NCBI GenBank assembly: GCA_963774345.1
Contig: CAVZFB010000038.1
Location: forward strand, 62,001 to 126,000
DNA from: AP-15 sp963774345
GTDB taxonomy: Bacteria; Pseudomonadota; Alphaproteobacteria; ATCC43930; CGMCC-115725
Direction of reading: 5' to 3'
DNA: 64,000 nt
Under the pieces are notes generated by a model. That model saw only the letters and a list, made by a program, of their open reading frames with translations, was not told where the DNA came from and did no database searches. This document shows positions 45,620 to 55,219 of the stretch, in pieces; position 1 is the stretch's first letter, and each line of letters begins with the position of its first letter. Both the position numbers and the translations under genes were made by a program.

Positions 45620-47116
45620 TCATAAAGCGGCGGTCACCGCCTTGATCTCGGTGTAGTTGTGGAACACCTCTTCACCCATCTCGCGGCCCCAGCCGGACTG
45701 CTTATAACCGCCGAACGGCAGTGAGGCGTCGAACACATTGTGGCAATTGATCCACACCGTGCCCGAGCGGATCCGGTTGGCGAGCTTGTGTGCGGTGCCG
45801 CCGTTGCGCGTCCACACGCTGGCGGCGAGGCCGTAGATCGTGTCGTTGGCCTGCTTGGCGATCCGGTCGAGATCGTCGTCGTCAAACGGCTGGGCGTACA
45901 CCACCGGGCCGAAGATTTCCTCGGTAATGATCTTCATGTCCGGCTTGGTGTTCTCGAACACGGTCGGCGCGACGAAATAGCCGAGATTGCCGACCCGCTC
46001 GCCGCCCACCGCGACTTTGGCCCCGGACTCGCGGCCGTCCTTGATGTAGTTGGTGACGCGAGCGAATTGCTCGTCCGACACCAGCGGACCCATTTCGGTC
46101 GATGGGTCGAGACCGGGACCGACCTTGATCTTGCCGGCAATGTCGGACACCCCGGCGACCACCCGGTCATAGACCGATTTGTGAACGAAGAGCCGCGACC
46201 CGGCGCAGCAGCATTGCCCGTGGTTGAAGAAGATCGCACTGGCGGCGCCCGCGATGGCGAGATCGAGATCGGCATCGGGCAGGATGATCGCCGGCGACTT
46301 GCCGCCGAGCTCCAGCGATACCTTCTTCAAATTGCCGGCAGCGGCCTGGACGATCAATTTGCCGACCTCGGTCGATCCGGTGAACGCGACCTTGTCGACA
46401 TCGGGATGCGCTGCGAGCGCTGCCCCGGCGGTCTCGCCGAACCCGGTTAGGATGTTGACCACCCCCGGCGGGAACCCGGCTTCGACGATAAGCTCGGCAA
46501 GGCGTAGCGCGGTCAGCGGGGTCTGCTCGGCAGCCTTCAGCACCACCGTGCAGCCCGCCGCCAGCGCCGGGGCGATCTTCCACGCCGCCTTCAACAGCGG
46601 AAAGTTCCACGGGATGATCTGCCCGACGACCCCGACCGGCTCCCTGACCGCGTAGGACAGGAATTGGCCCGGCAGCGACCACGGGATCGTCGTGCCGGTG
46701 ATCTTGGTTGCCCAGCCGCCCATATAGCGGAACATGTCGACCGCGAGCGGCAGATCGGCGACGCGCGCCACCGCATAGGGCTTGCCGTTGTCGATCGATT
46801 CCAGCTCGGCCAGCTCCTCGAGGTCACGTTCGATCAGATCGGCCAGCTTCCACAGCATTTTGCCCCGCCCGGCGGCGCCGACATTGGCCCAGCCCCCATC
46901 GTCAAAGGCGCGCCGCGCAGCGGCAACCGCGTGGTCGACGTCCGCTTTGTCTGCTTCCGGCACATTGGCGATGATCGCTCCGGTGGCTGGGTTGTAAACC
47001 GCGAAGGTCTTGCCGGAAGCGGCCGGGACGAGTTTACCTTCGATCAGCATCAATGGTGTCCGTCCGAGATATCCGGCGGCATGCCGTAGCCGTGGATCGA
47101 GTTCGATCGTGTCCAT
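45620..47116 (-). CDS. NAD(P)-dependent aldehyde dehydrogenase
   Basis: 498 residues, ribosome site GAGGAGG before the ATG. ALDH class 1/2-like: IIPWNFPLLKAAWKIAPALA, VAFTGSTEVGKLI, base Glu in SLELGGKSPAII, catalytic C303 as the middle Cys of GQCCCAGSR, EEIFGPVVYAQPF and a C-terminal LPFGGYKQSGWGRE. Broad-range aldehyde or betaine-aldehyde oxidation is expected; the substrate is not known. Divergent from the ALDH-SDR-hydroxyacid dehydrogenase-AKR operon, with the perfect Mo-box palindrome between them, about 90 bp upstream of this start. Confidence 0.92.
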   Translation of the reverse strand: MDTIELDPRLRHAAGYLGRTPLMLIEGKLVPAASGKTFAVYNPATGAIIANVPEADKADVDHAVAAARRAFDDGGWANVGAAGRGKMLWKLADLIERDLEELAELESIDNGKPYAVARVADLPLAVDMFRYMGGWATKITGTTIPWSLPGQFLSYAVREPVGVVGQIIPWNFPLLKAAWKIAPALAAGCTVVLKAAEQTPLTALRLAELIVEAGFPPGVVNILTGFGETAGAALAAHPDVDKVAFTGSTEVGKLIVQAAAGNLKKVSLELGGKSPAIILPDADLDLAIAGAASAIFFNHGQCCCAGSRLFVHKSVYDRVVAGVSDIAGKIKVGPGLDPSTEMGPLVSDEQFARVTNYIKDGRESGAKVAVGGERVGNLGYFVAPTVFENTKPDMKIITEEIFGPVVYAQPFDDDDLDRIAKQANDTIYGLAASVWTRNGGTAHKLANRIRSGTVWINCHNVFDASLPFGGYKQSGWGREMGEEVFHNYTEIKAVTAAL

Positions 47117-47205
47117 AATTTCGTTCCTCCTCTGTTATCGGGGCACGCGATGAGCGAAAGGAGATAGGACGAACCCTTGCCAGGCGCGCCCCACTGCGCC
47201 AGTAT

Positions 47206-47229
47206 CGCTATATCCAAACACATATAGCG
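47206..47229. promoter_or_regulatory. Perfect Mo-box-like palindrome between divergent ALDH genes
   Basis: CGCTATAT-N8-ATATAGCG, a perfect 8-8-8 inverted repeat. Known ModE operators in E. coli and Rhodobacter capsulatus are inverted repeats with CGnTATAT half-sites about 8 bp apart, so layout and letters fit. It lies 52 bp upstream of the plus-strand ALDH and 90 bp upstream of the minus-strand ALDH and could govern both. No modE gene is in the window. Confidence 0.7.
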
Positions 47230-47280
47230 TGATAACTCCATAGGCCGCTACGCCTGCGGTCGGGAGCGGAGGCGAATTCG

Positions 47281-48785
47281 ATGTCCGTTGTTGAACAGAC
47301 GCGCCCACAAACCGAGACCAAATTGCGTCGCGCTCAGATGTTGATCGATGGCGCCTGGGTCGACAGCATGTCGGGGGAGTTGCTTACCGTCGAGAATCCG
47401 GCAAAGCGGCAGCCGATCGCCGAGATCCCGCGCGGCGATGCGGCCGACGTAAACGGCGCCGTAGAAGCCGCCGCGAGGGCCTTCCCGACCTGGAGCAGGG
47501 TCGTGCCACGGGGCCGCGGCCGGCTGCTGCTGCGCATCGCTGAAGCGATGGAGGCGCGGGCCGACGAGATCGCCCGCACCATCGCGCTCGAAACCGGCAA
47601 CGCACTGCCCACCCAGGCGCGCGGCGAGGCACGGCTTTCGGCCGACATCTTCCGCTACTTCGGCTGCCTCGCCGGGGAACTAAGGGCGAGACGATCCCGC
47701 TCGGCGAGCGGGTGCTGAGCCATACGCGGCGCGAGCCGCTCGGCGTCGTCGGCGCAATCATCCCGTGGAACGCCCCGGTGTTGCTGGGTGCTTTAAAGAT
47801 CCCGCCGGCCCTGTGCGCCGGCAACACGCTCGTGCTGAAGGCCGCGGAGGACGCGCCGCTTGGTGTGCTGATGATGGCCGAAATCTGCCAGGAGTTCCTG
47901 CCGCCAGGCGTGCTGAACGTGCTGACGGGTCTCGGCGAGGAATGCGGCTGGCCGCTGGCTCAACACTCGCTGGTCCGCAAGCTGTCGTTCACCGGCTCGA
48001 CCGAGGTCGGCAAGCTCATCATGCGCGCCGCGGCGGACCGGATCGTGCCGGTGTCGCTCGAACTTGGTGGCAAGAGCCCGTCGATAGTCTATCCGGACGC
48101 TGACGAGGATTGGGTAGTGGACGGCGTGATCGCCGGCATGCGTTTCACGCGGCAAAGTCAATCCTGCACCGCGGGATCTCGGCTGTTCCTGCACGCCGAC
48201 ATCTTCGACAGTTTCCTCGATAAATTGCGGACCAAGACGCAGGCGCTGAAGCTCGGCGATCCGCTCGACGAAGCGACCGACATCGGCAGCATTATCAACG
48301 AAAAGCAATTCACCAAGGTCTGCAGCTATGTCGCTGAGGGCCTGAAGCGTGCCGACGCGCGATTGGTATTTGGCGGATTGCCGCCCAAAGAGGGCCCTCT
48401 GAGCGAAGGCTATTTCGCAATCCCTACCGTGTTCGCGGATGCTTCTAACAGTTGGCGGCTGGCGCGCGAGGAGATCTTTGGCCCGGTGCTGGTGGCGATC
48501 CCTTGGCACGACGAGGCCGACGCGATCCGCATGGCGAACGACAGCCATTACGGGCTCGCCACCTATGTCTGGACCCACGATATCGGGGTCGGGCTGCGCG
48601 CGGCGCACGCCATCGAATCCGGCTGGGTTCAGGTCAACCAGGGCGGCGGACAGACACCCGGCCACTCCTACGGTGGATACAAGCAGAGCGGCATCGGCCG
48701 CGAATTCTCGCTCGAGGGCATGCTCGACAGCTTCACCCAGCGCAAGAACGTCACCGTCAATTTGAACACGCCGCACCGGCAGTAG
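47281..48785 (+). pseudogene. Aldehyde dehydrogenase (one frameshift)
   Basis: About 500 codons. The first frame gives QMLIDGAWVDSMSGELLTVE and NPAKRQPIAEIPRGDAADV, ending after LAGEL; from ~47684 the second frame continues GETIPLGERVLSHTRREPLG, IIPWNAPVLLGALKIPPALC, SFTGSTEVGKLI, LELGGKSPSIVYPDAD, catalytic Cys in SQSCTAGSRLF, EEIFGPVLVAIPW and GGYKQSGIGREF. Adding one A at 47681-47683 restores GELKGETIP, so an assembly error in a short A-run is likely and the enzyme may be intact. First gene of an operon with the SDR, hydroxyacid dehydrogenase and AKR genes, under the Mo-box. Confidence 0.82.
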
Positions 48786-48811
48786 GGCATTGCGGCAGGC
48801 AAGGAGAGATC

Positions 48812-49669
48812 GTGGATCAACATCCTGCACTGACCGAGGGGCGAGTTGCCGTGGTGACCGGCGCCGCGAGCGGTATCGGCTTGGCCGTGGCCAAGCGGTT
48901 TGCGGCGATGGGCATGCGGGTCTGCCTCGCGGATCTCGGCGGCGAGGCGCTCGAGAGGTGACGCAGTCGGCTAAGGGCGCCGCATCCGGCGTACTGGCCG
49001 TCCCGACCGATGTCAGCCAATTGGATGACGTCCGGCGACTGAAGGATCGCGCCCTCGACGCATTCGGCGAGATCGCCGTGTTGATGAACAACGCCGGCGT
49101 CTCAGCGGGCGGCGGTCCCTGGGATCATTACGATGGCTGGCAGCGGGTGCTGAGCGTCAATCTTTGGGGGGTGATCAACGGCGTCCAGACTTTTACCCAG
49201 TCTATGATCGACCAGGCTACGCCTGGGGCCATCGTCAACACCGGCTCCAAGCAGGGGATCACCTGTCCTCCTGGTAACACCGCGTACAACGTGACAAAGG
49301 CCGGAGTGAAGGTGCTGACCGAGGGACTGGCTCATTCGTTGCGCAATGTCGAGGGATGCGGGGTCAGCGCCCATCTGCTGGTGCCGAGCTCGGCCTTTAC
49401 CGGCATGACCCGGCGGGGCCGAACTGAGAAGCCGCCGGGCTCGTGGACGCCAGAGCAAGTCGTCGACATGCTGATCGAGGGCAATGGCGGCGGGCGACTT
49501 CTACATCATTTGCCCCGACAACGACGTAACCCGCGATATCGACAATCGGCGCATCCTCTGGGCAGCTGAGGACATCATCCGCAATCGCCCCGCATTGTCG
49601 CGCTGGCACCCGGATTACCAAGACGAATTCGCCGAGTTCCTGACCCTCGACGCGCCGTTTCGGCGCTAA
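48812..49669 (+). pseudogene. Short-chain dehydrogenase/reductase (two frameshifts)
   Basis: From a GTG with AAGGAGAG upstream. Frame 1: VAVVTGAASGIGLAVAKRFA, the NAD(P)-binding TGxxxGIG motif, to ~48957. Frame 2: NNAGVSAGG, SVNLWGVINGVQTF, catalytic region NTGSKQGITCPPGNTAYNVTK (S, YxxxK). Frame 3 from ~49483: AAGDFYIICPDNDVTRDIDN to the stop. Dropping one A at 49483-49484 joins the last two. The family oxidises or reduces alcohols and carbonyls; with the preceding ALDH an alcohol-aldehyde-acid route is plausible. 26 bp after the ALDH stop. Confidence 0.78.
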
Positions 49670-49721
49670 ACCGAAGCGTACTGCGACTGCCGTGACTGAG
49701 CCGGCAAGAGAGGATCAATCA

Positions 49722-50666
49722 ATGAGTTTTAAAATTCTGCTGCTTGCTCCCGACGTCGATCCTTCTTGGCCGGAGAAAATCCGACGCGCGGTACCGGGCG
49801 TCGTGGTCAAAGCATTTGCCGACCCTAAGGACGCTGCCGACGACATCGTCGACGCCGATGCCGCCTACGGTACGGTGCCACCTGAGTTGCTCGCGCGAGC
49901 CACAAAACTGCGCTGGATCTGCGCTGCCCGAGCCGGGCTCGGCGGTGCATGGTTCTATGACGCGCTGGTCAAGAGCGACGTCATCGTCACCAACATGCGC
50001 GGGAGCTATAACGAGCATCTCGCCGGCCACGCCGTCGCGTTCCTCCTCGCCTTCGCCCGTCGCTTCGATCACTACCTGGCCCAGAAGCGGTGGCAGCGAG
50101 GTCCCGAAATGATCGATCTTCCGGAGAAGACGGTGCTGATCATTGGAGTTGGCGGTGCCGGCGGCGAAGCATCGAAGCTCTGTGCTGCGCTCGGAATGCG
50201 CGTGCTCGGCATTGATCCGCGGGTGACCGAGCGTCCGGCCGGTATGGCCGATCTCGCAACCCCGGACCAAATCGAGGACCGTCTGGGCGAGGCCGATTTC
50301 GTGATCCTGACGACGCCGGAGACGCCGGACACGGTGGGGATGTTCAACACCACGCTCTTCGCGCGAATGAAGCGCGGGGCGTACTTCATCAATATCGCGC
50401 GCGGTCGCTGCGTGGTGACGGCCGATCTGGTCGAGGCGCTGCGCTCCGGCCATCTCGCCGGAGCCGGCCTCGATGTCGCCGACCCCGAGCCGCTGCCCCC
50501 CGACCACCCGCTCTGGAGCATGCCAAACGTGCTGATCACGCCGCATGTCGCGATTTATGGGACGCCATATCGCGAGAAATGGGAGACGATGTTGATCGAG
50601 AACTGCCGCCGCTTTGCCGCCGGGCAACCGCTACTTAACCTCGTCGACAAGGAAAAATGGTTCTGA
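49722..50666 (+). CDS. D-isomer-specific 2-hydroxyacid dehydrogenase
   Basis: 314 residues from the ATG at 49722 (ribosome site GAGAGGA); the 49692 start is less good. NAD-binding domain GVGGAGGEASKLCAALGMRV, catalytic Arg in INIARGRCVVTADLVEAL, acidic residue region LDVADPEPLPPDHPLW and catalytic His in ITPHVA. It reduces 2-oxoacids or oxidises D-2-hydroxyacids; the glyoxylate/hydroxypyruvate subgroup is possible. Third gene of the ALDH-SDR operon, 52 bp after the SDR. Confidence 0.9.
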   Translation: MSFKILLLAPDVDPSWPEKIRRAVPGVVVKAFADPKDAADDIVDADAAYGTVPPELLARATKLRWICAARAGLGGAWFYDALVKSDVIVTNMRGSYNEHLAGHAVAFLLAFARRFDHYLAQKRWQRGPEMIDLPEKTVLIIGVGGAGGEASKLCAALGMRVLGIDPRVTERPAGMADLATPDQIEDRLGEADFVILTTPETPDTVGMFNTTLFARMKRGAYFINIARGRCVVTADLVEALRSGHLAGAGLDVADPEPLPPDHPLWSMPNVLITPHVAIYGTPYREKWETMLIENCRRFAAGQPLLNLVDKEKWF

Positions 50667-50717
50667 CGCGGCTAATCAATATCGCAGGGAATCTCAAAAC
50701 TTATTGGCCAGGTAACG

Positions 50718-51698
50718 ATGGAATATACCAAGCTCGGCCGCACAGGCCTCGATGTCTCGCGCATTTGCCTCGGCTGCATGAGCTATGGCGGCGGCAATCT
50801 CGGCAATCATGCCTGGAGCCTGCCCGAGGAGGAGAGCCGGCCATTCATCAAGAAGGCCCTCGAGGCGGGCATCAATTTCTTCGATACCGCCAATCGCTAT
50901 TCGCTTGGCAACAGCGAAGAAATCCTGGGTCGCGCAATCCGGGACTTCGCCCGACGCGATGAGGTGGTTATAGCCACCAAGGTGTATGGCCGGATGCGTC
51001 CCGGCCCTAATGGCGCCGGGCTTTCGAGGAAGACGATCTTCGCCGAGATCGACAACAGCCTGCGTCGTCTCGGCATGGATTACGTCGACCTCTATCAGAT
51101 CCACCGTTTCGACCATGACACGCCGATCGAAGAGACGCTCGAAGCGCTACATGACGTCGTCAAGGCTGGTAAAGCGCGCTACATCGGCGCCTCGTCGATG
51201 CACGCTTGGCAGTTCGCCCGCGCGCTCGCCATCGCCGAGAAGCACGGCTGGACACGCTTTGTCAGCATGCAGAACCTCGTAAACCTGCTCTACCGCGAAG
51301 AGGAGCGCGAGATGCTGCCGCTATGCGCGACCGAAGGCATCGGCGTCATTCCCTGGAGCCCGCAGGCACGCGGCAAGCTCAGTCGCGACTGGGAATACAC
51401 CAGCATCCGTACTGAGACCGACGAGGCGTTCAGCCGGCTCTTCGCCAAGACCGAAGAAGCCGACAGGAAAGTCGCCGAGCGCGTCGCCGAGGTGGCCAAA
51501 GCCCGCGGCGTCCCCCGTGCACAGATTGCGCTTGCTTGGCTCTTGTCGAAGTCGGTCATCTCCGCGCCGATCGTTGGCGCCACCAAGCTGCATCAACTCG
51601 ACGATGCGATCGCTTCCGTCAATGTGAAGCTGTCCGCCGAGGAGATCGCGGCGGTGGAGGAGCCCTACGTCCCGCATGCGGTGGTCGGCTTCGACTAG
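50718..51698 (+). CDS. Aldo/keto reductase
   Basis: 326 residues. AKR (alpha/beta)8 barrel with catalytic tetrad residues visible: Asp in FFDTANRYSLGNSEE, Tyr in the same motif, Lys in IATKVYG and His in YQIHRFDHD. C-terminal NADPH-binding GATKLHQLDDAI. Closest in feel to AKR11/AKR13-type reductases of simple aldehydes and ketones. Fourth gene of the operon begun at 47281, 51 bp after the hydroxyacid dehydrogenase. With ALDH, SDR and 2HADH it makes a set for handling a hydroxy- or oxo-aldehyde. Confidence 0.92.
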   Translation: MEYTKLGRTGLDVSRICLGCMSYGGGNLGNHAWSLPEEESRPFIKKALEAGINFFDTANRYSLGNSEEILGRAIRDFARRDEVVIATKVYGRMRPGPNGAGLSRKTIFAEIDNSLRRLGMDYVDLYQIHRFDHDTPIEETLEALHDVVKAGKARYIGASSMHAWQFARALAIAEKHGWTRFVSMQNLVNLLYREEEREMLPLCATEGIGVIPWSPQARGKLSRDWEYTSIRTETDEAFSRLFAKTEEADRKVAERVAEVAKARGVPRAQIALAWLLSKSVISAPIVGATKLHQLDDAIASVNVKLSAEEIAAVEEPYVPHAVVGFD

Positions 51699-51737
51699 CA
51701 TGATGTCACCACCATTGTTTTGACGGGGAGAGGTGTC

Positions 51738-51875
51738 ATGACGGTTTGCTTCTCGACCCGCTCTCGTTATGGCAATTCAACGAACCGGAAGATCTACATG
51801 ATGAGCCGCGACGTCGAGGGGCGATGGCTGGACTTGCACGAACGCACCACGGGTACCCGGGTCCCCATCGATTGA
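51738..51875 (+). CDS. Small protein of unknown function
   Basis: 45 codons from an ATG with GGGGAGAGG upstream: RSRYGNSTNRKIYMMSRDVE then GRWLDLHERTTGTRVPID. The composition is protein-like (Trp, Tyr, charged), with no signal peptide. It lies 39 bp after the aldo/keto reductase on the same strand. I do not recognise it; it could also be chance. Confidence 0.4.
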   Translation: MTVCFSTRSRYGNSTNRKIYMMSRDVEGRWLDLHERTTGTRVPID

Positions 51876-52200
51876 CTTTAGAATCACTAACTTTATCTCA
51901 AGGGTAGGTGACCTGGAGTGGTTGGTGGAAATGACCGGTTCGACCAGGCTTCCGTGCCTCCGCACCCCCTCCTAAATCATGGTGTATAACGTCCTTCTGT
52001 GATTGCGGCTCTCCCGTCAACCAGCCTCTGCTCCTTTCCCTTAACCCAGCGGCGAGTTTGCAGGCGCCCAGCAACCGGGCGAGCCGTCCCTTGCGCTCGA
52101 TCAGCGGGCGCGCGGTGAGATCGTATGGGCGCAGTTGACCTTCTCGGCGAGAGATGATCTCGTCGCGCTCTGCTCAGTAGACAATAACCGAAAGAACCCG
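51876..52200. other. Gap before the alpha/beta hydrolase
   Basis: 325 bp with an AT-richer start (51880-51905). Open frames on both strands lack protein-like composition. No RNA gene or clear terminator was seen. Confidence 0.35.
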
Positions 52201-53058
52201 ATGATCGAAACGCGCAGAATTGAGACAGCACCGGGCCTGGTGTTCGATGTCTCGGCCGGCGGCCTCGAGTCGGCCCCGCTGGTGTTAATGCTGCATGGGT
52301 TCTGTGTCTCCCGATATTTCTGGGACAACCAGATCCCGGTGCTCACTGCGGCGGGTTACTTCGTCGTGGCGCCGAACCAGCGTGGCTATGCGGCCGACGC
52401 GCGCCCCGACCCGGCCAATTTCGGCAATTATCAAATCGACAGGCTCATCGGCGACGCGCTCGATATCGTCAGAGAAGCGGGACACGGCGATCGCCAGTTC
52501 CATCTCGTGGGCCATGATTGGGGCGGAAGTCTATCTTGGATTATCGCCGACCGCTGGCCCGAGCGAATTGCCTCGCTGACGATGCTGTCCCGCCCGCACC
52601 CCACATCGTTCGCCCGCGCGATAAAGAACGACCCGGAACAGCCCAGCCGATCGCGTCACCACCACGAGCTCCTCGATCCTGGCGCCGGGCCGCGGCTGCT
52701 TGCCAAGAACGGGAAGTGGGTGCGCGACCGGCTGGCGCGCAATGGCGTGCCGCAAATGGCGATCGACAAGCACTTGTCGGTGATCGGTAACCAATCGGCG
52801 ATGGAGGCGGCGCTAGCTTGGTATCGTGCGCGCGCCGAGCGGCAGCCGATCGGGCAGACCAAGGTGCCGACCCTGTTCATTTGGGGTGACGCCGACGACA
52901 CGGTCGGCCGAATGGCCGCGGAAGGCACCGCCGAGTTCATCGAAGCGGATTATTGCTTTGCCGCCCTCCCCGGCGTCGGACACTACGCGGCGGACCAGAT
53001 GCCGGCGCGCGTCAACGAACTGCTGCTGGATCACCTTGCTCGGCATCCGGCCCGATAA
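52201..53058 (+). CDS. Alpha/beta hydrolase, epoxide hydrolase/dehalogenase-like
   Basis: 285 residues from the ATG at 52201 (an upstream in-frame start at 52135 lacks family similarity). Oxyanion HGFCVSRYFWDNQIP, nucleophile elbow GHDWGGSLSW with Asp as nucleophile, as in epoxide hydrolases and haloalkane dehalogenases, acid region FIWGDADDTV, and His in GVGHYAADQMP. Cap domain between. Cytoplasmic; substrate unknown. Downstream genes are not obviously related. Confidence 0.88.
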   Translation: MIETRRIETAPGLVFDVSAGGLESAPLVLMLHGFCVSRYFWDNQIPVLTAAGYFVVAPNQRGYAADARPDPANFGNYQIDRLIGDALDIVREAGHGDRQFHLVGHDWGGSLSWIIADRWPERIASLTMLSRPHPTSFARAIKNDPEQPSRSRHHHELLDPGAGPRLLAKNGKWVRDRLARNGVPQMAIDKHLSVIGNQSAMEAALAWYRARAERQPIGQTKVPTLFIWGDADDTVGRMAAEGTAEFIEADYCFAALPGVGHYAADQMPARVNELLLDHLARHPAR

Positions 53059-53205
53059 GGCGGCGTCGACTGGCCGGACCCTCCCGAACCCCAACAGGCA
53101 GGCGGACCATGATCGACCTGCCATGACACGCGGACCTCCACGAGGGAGGCCTGCGGAGACTTTCAAATCAAAACCGCGCCTATCAGCACCAAAGGCGAGA
53201 TCCGG

Positions 53206-53670
53206 TTGATCGAGGCACTCCCCGAGACCGGGCTACACCACACCAGGCTGCCCTCGTTCGTCAGGCGGTGGCCGCAAGCAGGCCGCTCCATCGTGCGCCG
53301 ACCGAAAATCACATCGATGAGGTGCAAGCGCATGGTCGAAGCCGGCACGACCCGGGTCCGCCGTTTTGTCACCGAGAAGGAGGTCTCCGCCGACGTAACC
53401 CTGCACGAAGAGCATGCCGAAGTTCTGCGCCGTGCCGTTACCGACCCGAAATACGTCGGAGAGATTGACTGGGCAGATTCTACGATAGAAATCCGCGAAA
53501 CCGCCGAACAGGCACTGGTCAGCAAGACCGCCCGCGTGGTCGAGGAAGTTGGTCTCAGAAAGATCGGCAGTGATCACGTCGAGACGATCCGCGACAAGAT
53601 CCGTCGGCAGCAGGTCGAGATCGAGCGCGTCGGGCCCGACGGACGGCCGCTGCCAATGCAGCGAGTTTAG
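53206..53670 (+). CDS. DUF2382 domain protein
   Basis: Up to 154 residues; the start is uncertain (53206, or an internal ATG at 53317 or 53332). The C-terminal ~105 residues match DUF2382 (YsnF/AvaK type): RVRRFVTEKEVSADVTLHEEHAEVL, IEIRETAEQALVSKTARVVEE and VGLRKIGSDHVETIRDKIRRQQVEI. The family is linked to stress responses and lacks a known activity. The first ~45 residues are Arg/Pro-rich and not typical, so the shorter start is more likely. First of a run of plus-strand envelope or stress genes. Confidence 0.7.
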   Translation: MIEALPETGLHHTRLPSFVRRWPQAGRSIVRRPKITSMRCKRMVEAGTTRVRRFVTEKEVSADVTLHEEHAEVLRRAVTDPKYVGEIDWADSTIEIRETAEQALVSKTARVVEEVGLRKIGSDHVETIRDKIRRQQVEIERVGPDGRPLPMQRV

Positions 53671-53815
53671 CGAAAGGTTTGGTGTCGGTCTCCCGGGCAC
53701 TACGGCTGCGTCGCGGGCGAATACCCGTCCCGCGGCCGGAAGCCGGCCCGCACTATGCCGCCAAACCGTGGACGAAAGCGCGGACAACAAGGGTCCGCCG
53801 TATGGGAGAGATCAG

Positions 53816-55219
53816 ATGACCATGTTGGACGACATAATCGAAGATGTCGCGGGCCGTTTTGGGCTTGGTCCGAAGACCCGTCCGCTGATGACCGAAATCA
53901 CCCAGCTGATCACCGGTTCGCCCGGCGGATTTGGCGGGTTCGTAGACAAATTCCGGGCGGCCGGCCTTGGCTCCGAAGTCGCCTCATGGCTTGGCAGAAC
54001 CGACGGAGCCGCTCTAACCGGACCGCAGGTGGAGAAGGTGCTTGGCAGCACTGCGATTAGCGGAATCGCGGGCAGACTCGGCCTCGCGAGCGGTGTCGTC
54101 GGGACGGCAATAGGAAATCTCCTGCCGAAGTTGATTGGCCAGATGACACCTGGTGGGGTCATTCCCGCTAACATTCCGACTCTGCTCTCCGACTTCATGT
54201 CCCGGGCGCCTAGGCAGACCACGACAACCCAGCGGGTGGAGCAAGTACCTCCACGCGCCATCAATGTAATCCACGATGCGCCGCATCTTGGGCGGTGGCT
54301 GATCCCGGTTCTTGTCGGACTGGGCGTGCTTGGCCTTATCTGGTATTTGGCGTCAGGCAATAACCCTGCGCCGGTCGTGGCGACGTCCACTCCTGCTCCG
54401 ATGGTGCAGCCGCCGCCTCCTACGCCGGTGCCGACGATACCGGCGCACCTTGCGCTCACCAATGATGACGGCGTCATCACCTATTCCGGCGTGGTGCACG
54501 ACGATGCGACGCGTACGTCGATTATCGACTCACTGCAAGGCGTGTTCGGCGCCGACAAGGTGAAGGGGGAGATTGCAGTGAACGCCAATGCCGGGGCGGC
54601 GCCTTGGCTGGTGGGCCTCCGCACAGCTATGGAGAACTTCAAGACCACGGGTGTGCAAGCGGTGTTTGACGGCGATTTGCTCAAAGTCGGCGGGCTGATC
54701 GGCGAGTCCAATCGCGATGCGATCATCAACTCACTACGGTCGACGCTCGGGGCTGGAATGGTTTTGGGCCCGTTGGCCGATAGAGTCGGTAATTTGGTAA
54801 GCGATGTCACCGCCAGGACCGAAGCGGCACTGTCCGCGTTGCCTAAGGGATTTACCACGACGGACCTGCTGACCGTCCTCAACCAGTCGATCATCAACTT
54901 CCCCGTAAATGGCGCGGACATTCCGGCCGTCAGCAAAACATTGCTGCAGCACGCTGCGTCAGCCGTGAAGCAGCTGCCGTCGGGTACGGTGATAGAAATC
55001 GCCGGCTACACCGACAACACCGGTGATTCCGTAGCAAACATTCAGTTGTCGCAGCAGCGCGCAGAGGCGGTTCGGGCAGCATTGATCGAGGCCGGTGTCG
55101 ATCCAAGCATGCTGGTGGCCAAGGGGTATGGCAGCGCAAGCCCGATTGCCGGCAACGACACGCTGGAAGGCCGGTTCCGCAATCGCCGCATCGAGTACCG
55201 GGTCGTAAAGCCGACGTAA
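53816..55219 (+). CDS. YidB-like / BON / OmpA-family envelope protein
   Basis: 467 residues from the ATG at 53816 (GGGAGAG upstream). Residues ~1-130: YidB/DUF937-like helical domain (GLGSEVASWLGRTDGAALTG, VEKVLGSTAISGIAGRLGL). ~165-185: one membrane helix (RWLIPVLVGLGVLGLIWYLA), then a Pro-rich linker. ~210-330: BON-like repeats (GVVHDDATRTSIIDSLQGVFG, GESNRDAIINSLRSTLG). ~355-465: OmpA peptidoglycan-binding domain (VIEIAGYTDNTGDSVANIQL, AKGYGSASPIAGN, GRFRNRRIEY). The C-terminal part should lie in the periplasm and hold the cell wall. Confidence 0.85.
   Translation: MTMLDDIIEDVAGRFGLGPKTRPLMTEITQLITGSPGGFGGFVDKFRAAGLGSEVASWLGRTDGAALTGPQVEKVLGSTAISGIAGRLGLASGVVGTAIGNLLPKLIGQMTPGGVIPANIPTLLSDFMSRAPRQTTTTQRVEQVPPRAINVIHDAPHLGRWLIPVLVGLGVLGLIWYLASGNNPAPVVATSTPAPMVQPPPPTPVPTIPAHLALTNDDGVITYSGVVHDDATRTSIIDSLQGVFGADKVKGEIAVNANAGAAPWLVGLRTAMENFKTTGVQAVFDGDLLKVGGLIGESNRDAIINSLRSTLGAGMVLGPLADRVGNLVSDVTARTEAALSALPKGFTTTDLLTVLNQSIINFPVNGADIPAVSKTLLQHAASAVKQLPSGTVIEIAGYTDNTGDSVANIQLSQQRAEAVRAALIEAGVDPSMLVAKGYGSASPIAGNDTLEGRFRNRRIEYRVVKPT

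Noticed and set aside
47793..49091. 432-codon minus-strand frame opposite the ALDH and SDR genes
   Set aside because: Shadow frame: the ALDH and SDR catalytic motifs lie on the plus strand.
51960..51995. GTATAACG near 51985 as a fourth Mo-box
   Set aside because: Only one imperfect half-site; the sequence 16 bp away shows no matching second half.
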